From: an uncultured bacterium
GTDB taxonomy: Bacteria > Verrucomicrobiota > Lentisphaeria > Victivallales > UBA1829
Length of the DNA: 24,968 nt
Direction: 5' to 3'
NCBI GenBank assembly: GCA_900548385.1
Contig: URKJ01000052.1
Span: 1 to 24,968, forward strand
The notes under the pieces are model-generated. The model was not told the origin of the DNA. It did no database searches and saw only the letters and a list, made by a program, of their open reading frames with translations. The position numbers were made by a program, and so were the translations under genes. Below, in pieces: positions 9,101 through 15,575 of this stretch (position 1 is the first letter of the stretch; each line of letters begins with the position of its first letter).

Positions 9101-9407
9101 GGCGGACGCTTCCCGCATGGTGCTTGTTTTCGCGACCGACGCCCGGAATTCCGGAATGAGTTTCAGCGATCCGGATGGATGCGTTCTGCGGAACAACGGA
9201 AAAGCCCCGGTCCTCGTCCGCACAGGAACGTTCAAAGTGAGAATTCTCTGCGGAACCGCGGATACGGTCCGGGTATACGCTCTCCGGGACGACGGCTCCC
9301 GTTTGCGGGAACTTCCGTTCCGCCGGGACGGGAAGTGGATCGAACTTTCGGTAAACACAGCTTCGTTCGGAGCGGAAGTGCCGCTCTGTTTTGAAATCAT
9401 AAAATAA
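6156..9407 (+). CDS. Large secreted clan GH-A-like glycoside hydrolase
   Basis: This 1083-residue protein has a typical signal peptide (basic n-region to Arg13, Leu-rich core 14-27, probable cleavage after Ala28). Residues about 30-155 and 160-350 look like two beta-sandwich, carbohydrate-binding-type domains. Residues about 425-800 look like a TIM barrel of clan GH-A: GYNMVRLHGVD near 463-473, a GYNEQEF motif whose Glu580 follows Asn579 as in a GH-A acid/base, and FVITEHGH, whose Glu741 fits the nucleophile. A beta-rich tail completes the protein. It is distantly like GH5/GH2-type enzymes, but I cannot assign a family. The ATG is preceded by GGGAGA and sits 2 nt after the phosphoesterase stop. 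Its place behind LacI and opposite a GH28-like gene suggests a plant or microbial polysaccharide as substrate. Confidence 0.8.
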   Translation: MKKHDFPQRTGRRLLPLLLSLLCGPLAAETIWRDPFPAAADGSRVLTVTSENRESGKTVTFPLDTGKIAGRRLTLSAEVRTDIERSAASWLGAKLMISGKRKDSPFYSRTPLPQGKTDWHKVRFTVDIPHDLQNARLTLGIQKNKGTVQYRDVRIERNGDCILDLSRFANMGYADPVAGDRKGGWTDQGPEKDAAKFVYRNKAEWAGIPFSVLQPEWNRGKSVLVFRSPYFRDGLEAAELNLNGAEISGKRLCLLHTLAYGRGDKVFGTVELTGKNGVVRTLPLQAGREAADWRNPRRLKNGYVASLWTTPAMGICGLYVSVLPLDPALGELKKIVFRSSGENPVWLLLAATVTDRDCEFPKDETFVTEAGKEWKPIPVRRQGILAGSALDRSFLNPPHRAGEFGRVVAGKSGRLEFEKRPGVPVRFFASADGLDTFCGRGPVPPELTDKKQIREYVRQLRLHGYNMVRLHGVDFPLMRGIKEKGAYDKAFLDRLDYFIYLLRENGIYLNLDGMKSSIGYTPGNPYAKDARNYKLEIYTDPEVRKNWEWGLNLLLTHENPYTKTRLADDPVLAIVVGYNEQEFAFLRDYDFSALLPAWQAFLKRKYQTADALRKSWGTAAPADFDRIPPFRIADLRSPHGADLAEFLTETEREMTRWYRNVLRKTGYRGLVSNFNMNKQYRAMLSRSESDLVTMNSYHAHPSNYNQPGSSIMQTSSIADAGNQVRGIISAAIRGKPFVITEHGHAFWNRYRYEQAFVTGAYAALQGLDGLTAFAQPVSVQTTSYINPFNIRFDPVGRIQEFLTAFLFLRGDVREAEWLCRLPVSEKEIYTERLFDESPSSRQSRLALLTKFRMAPGPEQPLGSREIRVPRAGSSGMILGGAFSSVGETPKGSSDLTETVRMLKASGVLKPGNRTNPEKEIYESSTGELYMDAPAHYMQIVTPRLEGICGEAGTTAKLPSLEVLAMSVRGNLALTGIDGEKTLADASRMVLVFATDARNSGMSFSDPDGCVLRNNGKAPVLVRTGTFKVRILCGTADTVRVYALRDDGSRLRELPFRRDGKWIELSVNTASFGAEVPLCFEIIK

Positions 9408-9421
9408 AAAGGCTCCGTACA

Positions 9422-10165
9422 ATGAAAACAACAAACAATCTCCGTCCGTTCTCCCTTGTGGAGCTCCTCGTAGTAGTTGCCGTAATCGCAATCCTCGCCG
9501 GGCTCCTGCTCCCCGCGCTGAACAGCGCCCGCCAGACAGCCCAGCAGATCAAGTGTACCGGAAGTATGAAGCAGATCGGAACCGCCGCACATCTGTACGC
9601 CGGGCAGAACGACGACTGGAACATGCCGTCGGCGTTCAATGCCTCGGACAACGGCAGCACCGCGGCAGGCGGAACCCGCTTCACCACCAACCGGGAATTT
9701 CTCGAACTGCTTCATGTCAAAGCCAATCCCTATGGTTACTGGGACCGCGGATTCGTCTGCTCTTCCGTTCCGGAAAGCGCGGATCCCAACTTCCGGGACT
9801 ATAAACTTGCAACCAACGCCTACGGCGTCGTATACCGGGGCGGAACCGTTTATCCGGAGATGAGCGGCTCTTCCGACACCTCCGAAACGACGATCTTCAC
9901 CCGGAAAAAAGTGCGGAAACCCTCCGGAAAAATCCTCATTCTGGAAACCACGCGCGGGGGGATTGCCAACGACGCCCGCCGCGATCCCGCCGCAGCAAAC
10001 GCATGGTGGGCAACTCATGAAAACGCGACCGTCAGCCACAACGCGTACCGGCACAAAAACGATACCGCGCTCACAGTTCTCTGGTTCGACGGACACGTCT
10101 CGCTGGTTTCGTATAAAACGATGATCCCCACAGCAATGGAAGACGCCTATTTTCCTTACCGGTAG
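9422..10165 (+). CDS. Pseudopilin-like protein with N-terminal methylation motif and H-x-DG tail
   Basis: The 247-residue protein starts with a type IV pilin/pseudopilin signature: a short basic leader, then FSLVELLVVVAVIAILAG (from Phe10) with Glu14 at the conserved +5 position and a hydrophobic helix to about residue 33. The residue before the predicted cleavage site is Pro9 rather than Gly. The C-terminal part has the H-x-DG arrangement (His211, Asp223-Gly224, 11 residues between instead of the usual 9). Proteins of this class occur in very many copies in Lentisphaerota and Planctomycetota and often sit next to glycoside hydrolase genes. It follows the large hydrolase by 14 nt with AAAAAGG as ribosome-binding site, so it is probably the last gene of the lacI operon. 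A role in surface display of, or substrate capture for, the hydrolase is inference. Its 3' end overlaps the convergent SDR gene by 10 bp. Confidence 0.87.
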   Translation: MKTTNNLRPFSLVELLVVVAVIAILAGLLLPALNSARQTAQQIKCTGSMKQIGTAAHLYAGQNDDWNMPSAFNASDNGSTAAGGTRFTTNREFLELLHVKANPYGYWDRGFVCSSVPESADPNFRDYKLATNAYGVVYRGGTVYPEMSGSSDTSETTIFTRKKVRKPSGKILILETTRGGIANDARRDPAAANAWWATHENATVSHNAYRHKNDTALTVLWFDGHVSLVSYKTMIPTAMEDAYFPYR

Positions 10166-10869
10166 CTCCGGAACGTATTCCAAAGCTGCAACTCAAAACA
10201 GGATGCCGGATCGGGAGCGCCCCCCTGCGCAAAGCGCTCCAGAAGCCGCCATAAATCCGGCAGAAAAACGGTATGCTCATGCGGGAACTCAAGAACCGTC
10301 TGTTTCCGCTGACTGCGGACCGCATTCAGAATCTGCGTGCAAAGCGTGTCAATATACGTCAGATTCAATTCCGCCGCTTCGATCTTCTCCGGTCTGCCGC
10401 CGTCCGCAGCGATCCGGCAGAAGGTCGAAACCACGGAATTGAAAAACGGACGGCTGTAAGGACCGAATGCGTTCGGCATCAGAAGCGTGACGCATTCCGC
10501 GCAGGACGCCTCCAGAATCCGCCGGGATTCCCGTTTGGAAGCATGATACGGAAGCTGTTTCGCAATATGAGTTGTGGAACCGAGACAGATCACGGGCGGC
10601 GTTTCCAACTCCGCCGCAGCTGACGCAAGGGCCTGCGCAAGCGCCACGTTGGTACGGTAGAGAAACTCGCCGTCTCCGTGCCGGCTGACCGCGGCAAGAT
10701 GCACGACCGTATCGCAGGACGCGAGAAATGCTTTCAGTTTATCCGGCTGTTCAAACCATTCCCGCTGAAACGGGACCTGTTCCAGATCCCCCGAAACCAT
10801 GATCCGGCCGCCGAGATGACGCCCGATGAAACCGGAAGCTCCGGTTATGCCGATCCGAATTGTTTTCAT
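10156..10869 (-). CDS. CapF/WbjC-like NAD-dependent sugar reductase, SDR domain only
   Basis: The 237-residue protein is an extended short-chain dehydrogenase: Rossmann motif GASGFIG (10-16), catalytic YHASK (Tyr108, Lys112). The stretch NAFGPYSRP followed by FNSVVSTFC (133-151) and the LNLTYIDTL region (168-176) match my memory of CapF/WbjC/FnlB, enzymes of L-FucNAc or N-acetyl-L-talosamine-type capsule sugar synthesis. Those proteins are about 370 residues long and continue after an LYxTYLSYL motif into a cupin domain. Here the equivalent LWNTFRSYR is the exact C-terminus, so the cupin is absent. The ATG at 10869 is preferred over an upstream TTG at 10875. It lies 4 nt after the T-tract of a terminator-like hairpin and has no normal ribosome-binding site. 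No other sugar-nucleotide genes are nearby. The exact reaction is uncertain. Confidence 0.8.
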   Translation of the reverse strand: MKTIRIGITGASGFIGRHLGGRIMVSGDLEQVPFQREWFEQPDKLKAFLASCDTVVHLAAVSRHGDGEFLYRTNVALAQALASAAAELETPPVICLGSTTHIAKQLPYHASKRESRRILEASCAECVTLLMPNAFGPYSRPFFNSVVSTFCRIAADGGRPEKIEAAELNLTYIDTLCTQILNAVRSQRKQTVLEFPHEHTVFLPDLWRLLERFAQGGAPDPASCFELQLWNTFRSYR

Positions 10870-10873
10870 CTGC

Positions 10874-10901
10874 AAAAAAGCGGCGGCAAATGCGCCGCCG
10901 C
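10874..10901 (-). terminator. Intrinsic terminator after the flotillin gene
   Basis: On the minus strand GCGGCGGC (10901-10894) and GCCGCCGC (10887-10880) form a perfect 8-bp GC stem with a 6-nt loop, followed by six T (10879-10874). It sits 24 nt after the flotillin stop and ends only 4 nt before the ATG of the SDR gene, so it may also influence expression of that gene. A GGGAGAG lies just before the stem. Confidence 0.9.
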
Positions 10902-10925
10902 TCTCCCGGTTGTGTTGTGTTCCGT

Positions 10926-12470
10926 TTACGATGCCTGCGGAGCGTTGTTCTCCACCGCTTTCTCCGCTCCGACTTTGCCGAGATACTCCGGCAGATCAAG
11001 TCCGGCCATATTCGCCACATCATGCAGCGGTGGCAGACTCTTGATCATGCCGCTGAGAAAATTGGAAGTGGCAGTCTTGCCGTCTTTCGCATTTCCTCCG
11101 TCCCAGACAGTGACCTTGTCGATCTTGATGTTTTTGATCGCTTCCGCCTGGAGCTGAACGATCTGTTCCAGTTTCTCGATGATCAGCATTTTCGCGGCCG
11201 CATCCGCATTGTTTCCGCATGCGGTAACAATCTGATTGAAACCGTCGCCCTTGGCTTTGAGAATCTCAAAGTTACCTTTCGCCTCGGCCTCCAGTTTGAG
11301 GAAGATCGCATCGGCTTCACCTTTCGCCTCGCGACGGAGTTTTTCGGCTTCCGCCTCGGCACGGATCACGGTCTGTTCCTTCTCGATTTCGCTCTTGACG
11401 ATATCTTCGGCTTTCTGGCGCTCCATTTCCATTTTGGCGCGGGCGACCTGAGCGGCGGTTTCCGCCTCGTAATCCGCCTGTTTGATCTTCGCTTCGGCGA
11501 TGCGCTTTGCAACTTCCGCCAGTTTGTACGCTTCCGCCTCCTGCTCAATTCGGGTGGCGTTGGACTTGGCGATCTCAATCGCGGAAATGTTTTCGCCCTC
11601 GATTGCGGTAGCGTCCGCCTGCTTGATGGCGATACGACGGTCACGGTCGGCGTTCGCCTCTCCGGTCTGCGCCTCGGCGTCCGCAAGTTTCACGGCGATT
11701 CGGCGTTCCTTGTCGGCGTTCGCTTCTCCGGTCTGCGCCTCGGCTTCCGCAAGAGAAACGGCGATTCGCTGAGCTTTGCGCGCTTCTGCTTCACCGATTC
11801 CGCCTTTGCGCTCTTCTTCGGCAACGTCGATACGCGCCTTGTTGATGGCTTCCGCGGCCGCGCGCTTTCCGATCGCGTCGATGTATCCGCTCTCGTCGGT
11901 GATGTCGGTGATGTTCACGTTGAGAAGCTGAAGACCGATCTTGTTCAGTTCTTCCGCAACGTTCTGTTCAATATTGCGGAGAAACGTCTCGCGGTCGGAA
12001 TTGATCTGCTCGATCGTCATGGACGCGATCACAAGACGCAGCTGACCGAAAATAATGTCTTTCGCAAGATCGGCGATCTCTTCCTGCGAGATGCCGAGCA
12101 GACGATTCGCCGCATTTCCCATCAGCGAATTGTCCGTGCTGACGCCGACCGTAAAGACCGACGGCACATTGATGCGGATGTTCTGCATACACAACGCATT
12201 GGTGAGATTGACTTCGATCTGCAGAGGACGCAGGGAAAGAAACCCGTAATCCTGAATCACCGGCCAGATAAACGCCGCGCCGCCGTGAATGCACCGCGCC
12301 GCTTTATCGCCTCTGGTCTTACCGAAAATAACGAGAACCTGATCCGACGGACACTTCTTGTAACGTGCCGCAATACCGATCAGAACAATAAAGAGGATGA
12401 ACAGCAGGAAAATCGTGATAATGATCCCGCCCGCAAGAACTCCTCCGCCGGATGCCAATGACAAACCCAT
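10926..12470 (-). CDS. Flotillin/SPFH-domain membrane protein
   Basis: The 514-residue protein has a glycine-rich start and one strong membrane helix (about 11-34), then an SPFH/band 7 domain (about 38-215) with the family-typical CPSDQVLVIFG opening, and a long Ala/Glu/Lys/Arg-rich coiled coil (about 205-410). The tail (411-514) is flotillin-like, including a QLQAEAIKNIKIDKVTVWDGG segment in pieces around 439-459. Flotillins scaffold membrane microdomains and oligomerise. No NfeD partner gene is adjacent. The coiled coil contains a nearly exact 22-residue tandem repeat (see the repeat entry). The ATG has an excellent AAAGGAG ribosome-binding site and a separate promoter 32 bp or more upstream, so it is probably transcribed apart from the LacI gene behind it. 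An intrinsic terminator follows. Confidence 0.93.
   Translation of the reverse strand: MGLSLASGGGVLAGGIIITIFLLFILFIVLIGIAARYKKCPSDQVLVIFGKTRGDKAARCIHGGAAFIWPVIQDYGFLSLRPLQIEVNLTNALCMQNIRINVPSVFTVGVSTDNSLMGNAANRLLGISQEEIADLAKDIIFGQLRLVIASMTIEQINSDRETFLRNIEQNVAEELNKIGLQLLNVNITDITDESGYIDAIGKRAAAEAINKARIDVAEEERKGGIGEAEARKAQRIAVSLAEAEAQTGEANADKERRIAVKLADAEAQTGEANADRDRRIAIKQADATAIEGENISAIEIAKSNATRIEQEAEAYKLAEVAKRIAEAKIKQADYEAETAAQVARAKMEMERQKAEDIVKSEIEKEQTVIRAEAEAEKLRREAKGEADAIFLKLEAEAKGNFEILKAKGDGFNQIVTACGNNADAAAKMLIIEKLEQIVQLQAEAIKNIKIDKVTVWDGGNAKDGKTATSNFLSGMIKSLPPLHDVANMAGLDLPEYLGKVGAEKAVENNAPQAS
11637..11768 (-). repeat. 66-bp tandem repeat coding for 22-residue units in the flotillin coiled coil
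   Basis: Residues 235-256 and 257-278 are near-identical units, both reading RIAV-x-LA-[ED]-AEAQTGEANAD and ending ER or DR. At DNA level 11703-11768 and 11637-11702 also match closely, with most differences clustered at the unit ends. A third, degenerate unit begins at residue 279 with RIAI. Twenty-two residues equals two hendecads, so the insert keeps coiled-coil phase. A recent in-frame duplication is the simplest explanation. Confidence 0.85.
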
Positions 12471-12501
12471 AGTTTCTCCTTTATGTTGTTAAACTGCTTT
12501 A

Positions 12502-12530
12502 TATATATTCCCAAAAAACGGGAATATCAA
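12502..12530 (-). promoter_or_regulatory. Promoter of the flotillin gene
   Basis: On the minus strand TTGATA (12530-12525) and TATATA (12507-12502) are separated by exactly 17 bp. Transcription would start near 12495, giving a leader of about 25 nt with the AAAGGAG site just before the ATG. The spacer and the -10 are covered by an inverted repeat. Confidence 0.7.
12505..12527. repeat. Inverted repeat over the flotillin promoter
   Basis: ATATTCCC (12505-12512) and GGGAATAT (12520-12527) are perfect 8-bp arms separated by 7 bp. The repeat spans the spacer and most of the -10 region of the flotillin promoter, so it could be the site of an unidentified regulator. It has an odd spacing and does not look like a CG-centred LacI operator, so the neighbouring LacI protein is not an obvious candidate. 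As a hairpin it would be upstream of the transcript and therefore not an attenuator. The rest of the gap to 12653 holds nothing I recognise. Confidence 0.6.
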
Positions 12531-12653
12531 ATGAATTTCTCCATTTTCATCCAAAAAAATCCTGATTTTTCCGATTTTCCGTCATCAGCGGCGGCGGAAA
12601 CATTACGAACCGTCTTCAGGGAACGGATCACCGCATACGGCTGCCGCCTGCAC

Positions 12654-13610
12654 TTAACCGGTACACGGACCCGTACTGCCGCGAACATTCATCCTAACCG
12701 GGACAATGATCCGGGCTTCGATCTCACCGCCGTTCATTTCGCTGGCAAGCTGACGGAAAGCGCTTGAGACCAAGCGCGAATAGTTATATTCCAGCGTTGT
12801 CAGCGGCGGAATCTGAAACGCGGAAACCGGACGGGATTCATATGTGATGACCGAAACATCCTCCGGAATGCGCTTTCCGCATTTCCGGATCGCATCCAGC
12901 AGAACGGGAGCTTCATCGCTGATCACCACCAGAAACGCGGTATACCCCTCCGCAAGCAGTTCCCGGACATGCGCGATCTTCTCCTCCAGCGATGCTCCGC
13001 AGCGGTTCTGAACGGTTTCACGGATCCCGTGCCGCTCCGCAATACGGTAAAACTCATCAAGACCGCGCGCCAGTTCCTCGCGGGTCGTGCGGGGACCGCA
13101 ACCGCGGATCCGGGCAATACGGGTATGACCGAGCGCGATCAGATGCTCCATCGCGGCGCGGACTTCTCCGTCCGCATCGGGAAACACCGAACAGATGCGG
13201 TTCAGCGCCGAACCGAAATTATTGATCACGACAAGCGGTATATTGTACTGTTCATGCCATCTCATTGCGATCCGCTCGCCGGAAATCATGATCGCGCCGT
13301 CAAACAGCTGATCGTTCAACAGCTCGATATGCTGATAGGGAATGACAACGATCCGGCAGTCGCGTTTCCGGCTCTGCTTCAGAATCTCGTTCAGAATCGC
13401 ATCGTAAAAATCAGAGAACCAGCCGGGAATGACAGCAATCGTCTTCCGGTGCCGGACGGAATAGTTGCGGTAGTTCATCTTCCGGGCAAGTTCGACCGCT
13501 TTGGCGCGGATCTGCGGCGACACATCCGCTTTCTGATTCAGCGCACGCGACACCTGGGAAATGGAGATCCCCAGCTCTTCCGCAAGGTCTTTCAGCAGAA
13601 TTTTTTTCAC
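12654..13610 (-). CDS. LacI-family transcriptional regulator (second)
   Basis: The 318-residue protein has a LacI-type helix-turn-helix at the extreme N-terminus (LLKDLAEELGISISQVSRAL, about 5-24), then a sensor domain of the periplasmic-binding-protein fold from about 56. Family landmarks include HLIALGHTRIARI and RIPEDVSVITYE. The hinge (MNYRNYSVRHRK) lacks the usual PN-x-x-AR pattern, so DNA-binding details may differ. The start is GTG, with GAGGGAG 7 nt upstream, which outranks any internal ATG. A near-consensus promoter lies about 30 bp upstream. It is divergent from thiD and is followed after 183 bp by the flotillin gene. There are no sugar genes directly linked, so its regulon is probably elsewhere; it may also regulate itself. 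Confidence 0.9.
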   Translation of the reverse strand: MKKILLKDLAEELGISISQVSRALNQKADVSPQIRAKAVELARKMNYRNYSVRHRKTIAVIPGWFSDFYDAILNEILKQSRKRDCRIVVIPYQHIELLNDQLFDGAIMISGERIAMRWHEQYNIPLVVINNFGSALNRICSVFPDADGEVRAAMEHLIALGHTRIARIRGCGPRTTREELARGLDEFYRIAERHGIRETVQNRCGASLEEKIAHVRELLAEGYTAFLVVISDEAPVLLDAIRKCGKRIPEDVSVITYESRPVSAFQIPPLTTLEYNYSRLVSSAFRQLASEMNGGEIEARIIVPVRMNVRGSTGPCTG

Positions 13611-13640
13611 CGTCCGGCTCCCTCTTTTCCTTACTTTTTC

Positions 13641-13669
13641 AATATACCGCCGGAATCCGCCAAAGTCAA
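13641..13669 (-). promoter_or_regulatory. Promoter of the second LacI-family gene
   Basis: On the minus strand TTGACT (13669-13664) and TATATT (13646-13641) are separated by exactly 17 bp. Transcription would start near 13634, giving a leader of about 24 nt with the GAGGGAG ribosome-binding site. The spacer is GC-rich with a repeated GGCGG, but no clean operator palindrome is visible. Confidence 0.8.
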
Positions 13670-13771
13670 GAACAGAAAAAAATGAAAATATTTTTGCATT
13701 TCCATTTGTTTATTTGCCAATCTGAACATAAGTTACGGAGATATTCTATCGTACAGTACCAAGGAGCGGAT

Positions 13772-14593
13772 GTGAACGGAACAGATTTCTATCCTGTCGC
13801 AATGACGATTGCCGGAAGCGACAGCGGCGGCGGAGCCGGTATTCAGGCAGACTTGCGCACATTCGCCGCAATGGGCGTCTTCGGCTGTTCCGCGATCACC
13901 GCCCTCACCGAACAGAATCCGCTCGGCGTTTCCGGCATCATGCCGGTAACACCGGACTCCCTGCGCGGGCAAATCCGGGCGGTTCTTTCCGAATTTGAAG
14001 TCCGTGCGATCAAAACCGGAATGCTGTTCTCCAGAGAACTCATCGAAACGGTACTGGACTCGCTCGACGGCTGGAACGGAACTCTGATCGTCGATCCCGT
14101 CATGGTCTCGACCAGCGGTTCGCGCCTGCTCCGGGAAGACGCCATAGAAACCATGATCACCCGTCTGCTGCCCCGTGCAGCGGTCATCACCCCGAACCGC
14201 ATGGAAGCGGAACTGATCACAGGAATCCCGATCCACACTTTGGACGATATGGAATCCGCCGCGCGGATATGCCGGGAAAAAGCCGGCTGCGGCACCATTA
14301 TCAAGGGCGGGCACACCGAAAGTGTGGAAGAATCGGCGGATCTCTGTCTGTTCGGCGGGGAACCGTTCATTCTCCGCTCGCCGCGTCTCACTTTGCCGGA
14401 ACTGACTACTCACGGCACAGGCTGCACGTTCAGCGCCGCGATTGCCGCGGGAGTCGCTTCGGGACTCAGCCTGCAGGACGCCGCCGCCGGAGCCAAACGG
14501 TTCGTCTATGAATCGCTGCGGTGCAATGTGCGGACCGGACGGAATTTTCATTCCATGTTCCCGCCCGGACTGCGGAAAGGAACCGCCGGATGA
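13772..14593 (+). CDS. thiD: Hydroxymethylpyrimidine/phosphomethylpyrimidine kinase
   Basis: The 273-residue product belongs to the ribokinase-like ThiD family, which phosphorylates HMP and HMP-P for thiamine synthesis or salvage in the cytoplasm. Seen motifs are the N-terminal substrate loop (TIAGSDSGGGAGIQAD), TALTEQNPLGV, VDPVMVSTSG, ITPNRMEAE and the anion-hole GTGCTFSAAIAAG containing the catalytic-type Cys. I chose GTG at 13772, because AAGGAG lies 5 nt upstream; the frame is open further upstream without a better start. No TPP riboswitch features (such as the CTGAGA box) are seen in the 160-bp leader, and no other thiamine genes are adjacent, which suggests a salvage role. Its stop overlaps the amidase start as ATGA, so the two genes are probably cotranscribed. 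Confidence 0.95.
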   Translation: MNGTDFYPVAMTIAGSDSGGGAGIQADLRTFAAMGVFGCSAITALTEQNPLGVSGIMPVTPDSLRGQIRAVLSEFEVRAIKTGMLFSRELIETVLDSLDGWNGTLIVDPVMVSTSGSRLLREDAIETMITRLLPRAAVITPNRMEAELITGIPIHTLDDMESAARICREKAGCGTIIKGGHTESVEESADLCLFGGEPFILRSPRLTLPELTTHGTGCTFSAAIAAGVASGLSLQDAAAGAKRFVYESLRCNVRTGRNFHSMFPPGLRKGTAG

Positions 14594-15573
14594 TACGTCG
14601 CTTGTTCCCGCTGCTTCTGCTGCTTCTGCTCTCCTTCGCACCGTTCCTGCTTGCGGCACAGAGCGTGCCGCGTACGATCCGCTCGCAATGGTACGCGGGG
14701 CGGCGGTACGTCTCCGTCAGCGATGTCGCACGGTTTTACGGAATGACCATGACGCGGGGCGAACACAACCGCTTCACCCTCACCTTGCGCAACGCCCGGA
14801 TCGTCATGACGCTCAACAAGCGGTACGGCTCCCTCAACGGTATTGCCGTGACTTACCTCTACGCCCCGGCGCTTCTCGGCGGACGTCCTTTCATCTCTGA
14901 ACTGGATTTCAAAAATGTGATTGAGCCTGCCATGCGCAACGTCACACTGCCGAAGCGGCGGATCCGCACCATCATGATCGACCCCGGACACGGCGGCAAG
15001 GACAACGGCGCCCCCGGTCCGAACCGTACCTGGGAAAAACAGATCACGCTCGCCCTCTCCCTCAAACTCCGCAATGCGCTGAAGGCAAAGGGGTTCAATG
15101 TCATCATGACCCGGTCCACTGACCGTTATCCGAGTCTGGAAGACCGGGTCAATATGCACGCAAAAACCAAAGCGGATCTCTTTATCTCCGTTCACTGCAA
15201 CGCCTCGGTTGTCAAGTCGATCAACGGAATTGAAACGTTCGCCCTGACTCCGGCAGGAGCGCCGTCCTCAAGCGACAGTAAAGCCAATTTCACCCGCAAT
15301 CCGGGAAATGCATACGACCGGCAGAATTTCCGGTTGGCGTATGAAATACAGCGGCAGCTGGTCTGGAAAACCGGAGCCAACGACCGCGGCGTCAAACACG
15401 CGCGTTTCTATGTGATCAAGAACGTGGCGTGCCCTGCGGTCCTGATTGAAACAGGATTCCTTTCCAACTACCGGGAAGGCACGCAGCTGCTGACCTGGAA
15501 GCGTCAGCAGGCAACCGTCAACGCAATCGTCGAAGGGATCCTGCAATACGCCTCCGCCACCAGGCCGCGCTGA
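14590..15573 (+). CDS. Secreted N-acetylmuramoyl-L-alanine amidase (Amidase_3)
   Basis: The 327-residue protein has a Leu-rich signal peptide (about 1-23), a small N-terminal domain resembling copper-amine-oxidase-N or AMIN-type wall-binding modules (about 28-118), and an AmiC-like zinc amidase domain from 124. The catalytic set is complete: IDPGHGG (His134), TWEKQ (Glu149), SVHCNA (His202) and IETGFLSN (Glu287). It cleaves the amide between MurNAc and the stem peptide in the periplasm, usually during cell separation. The ATG lies inside the thiD stop (ATGA), with AAGGAA upstream. The convergent esterase gene ends 2 bp after its stop, and no terminator separates them. Confidence 0.93.
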   Translation: MIRRLFPLLLLLLLSFAPFLLAAQSVPRTIRSQWYAGRRYVSVSDVARFYGMTMTRGEHNRFTLTLRNARIVMTLNKRYGSLNGIAVTYLYAPALLGGRPFISELDFKNVIEPAMRNVTLPKRRIRTIMIDPGHGGKDNGAPGPNRTWEKQITLALSLKLRNALKAKGFNVIMTRSTDRYPSLEDRVNMHAKTKADLFISVHCNASVVKSINGIETFALTPAGAPSSSDSKANFTRNPGNAYDRQNFRLAYEIQRQLVWKTGANDRGVKHARFYVIKNVACPAVLIETGFLSNYREGTQLLTWKRQQATVNAIVEGILQYASATRPR

Positions 15574-15575
15574 TC

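Noticed and set aside
7998..9491. 497-codon minus-strand open frame across the large hydrolase
   Set aside because: It is a shadow of the hydrolase reading frame, with an Arg/Phe/Gly-rich translation lacking domains, and it runs over the end of the next gene.
10860..12461. 533-codon open frame antisense to the whole flotillin gene
   Set aside because: It mirrors the Ala/Glu-rich flotillin coding sequence, whose codon bias keeps the opposite frame free of stops. It has no ribosome-binding site, and flotillin is certain.
12531..12653. Terminator for the second LacI gene
   Set aside because: T-rich stretches occur on the minus strand (AGGATTTTTTTGG), but the only adjacent stem has a 2-nt loop, so no sound hairpin could be drawn.
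13685..13694. AAAATATTTT palindrome between the second lacI gene and thiD
   Set aside because: A 10-bp palindrome of only A and T in an AT-rich intergenic region is likely by chance, and it does not sit on a promoter element I trust.
13611..13771. TPP riboswitch before thiD
   Set aside because: The conserved CTGAGA and related helix sequences are not present, and the leader is short.
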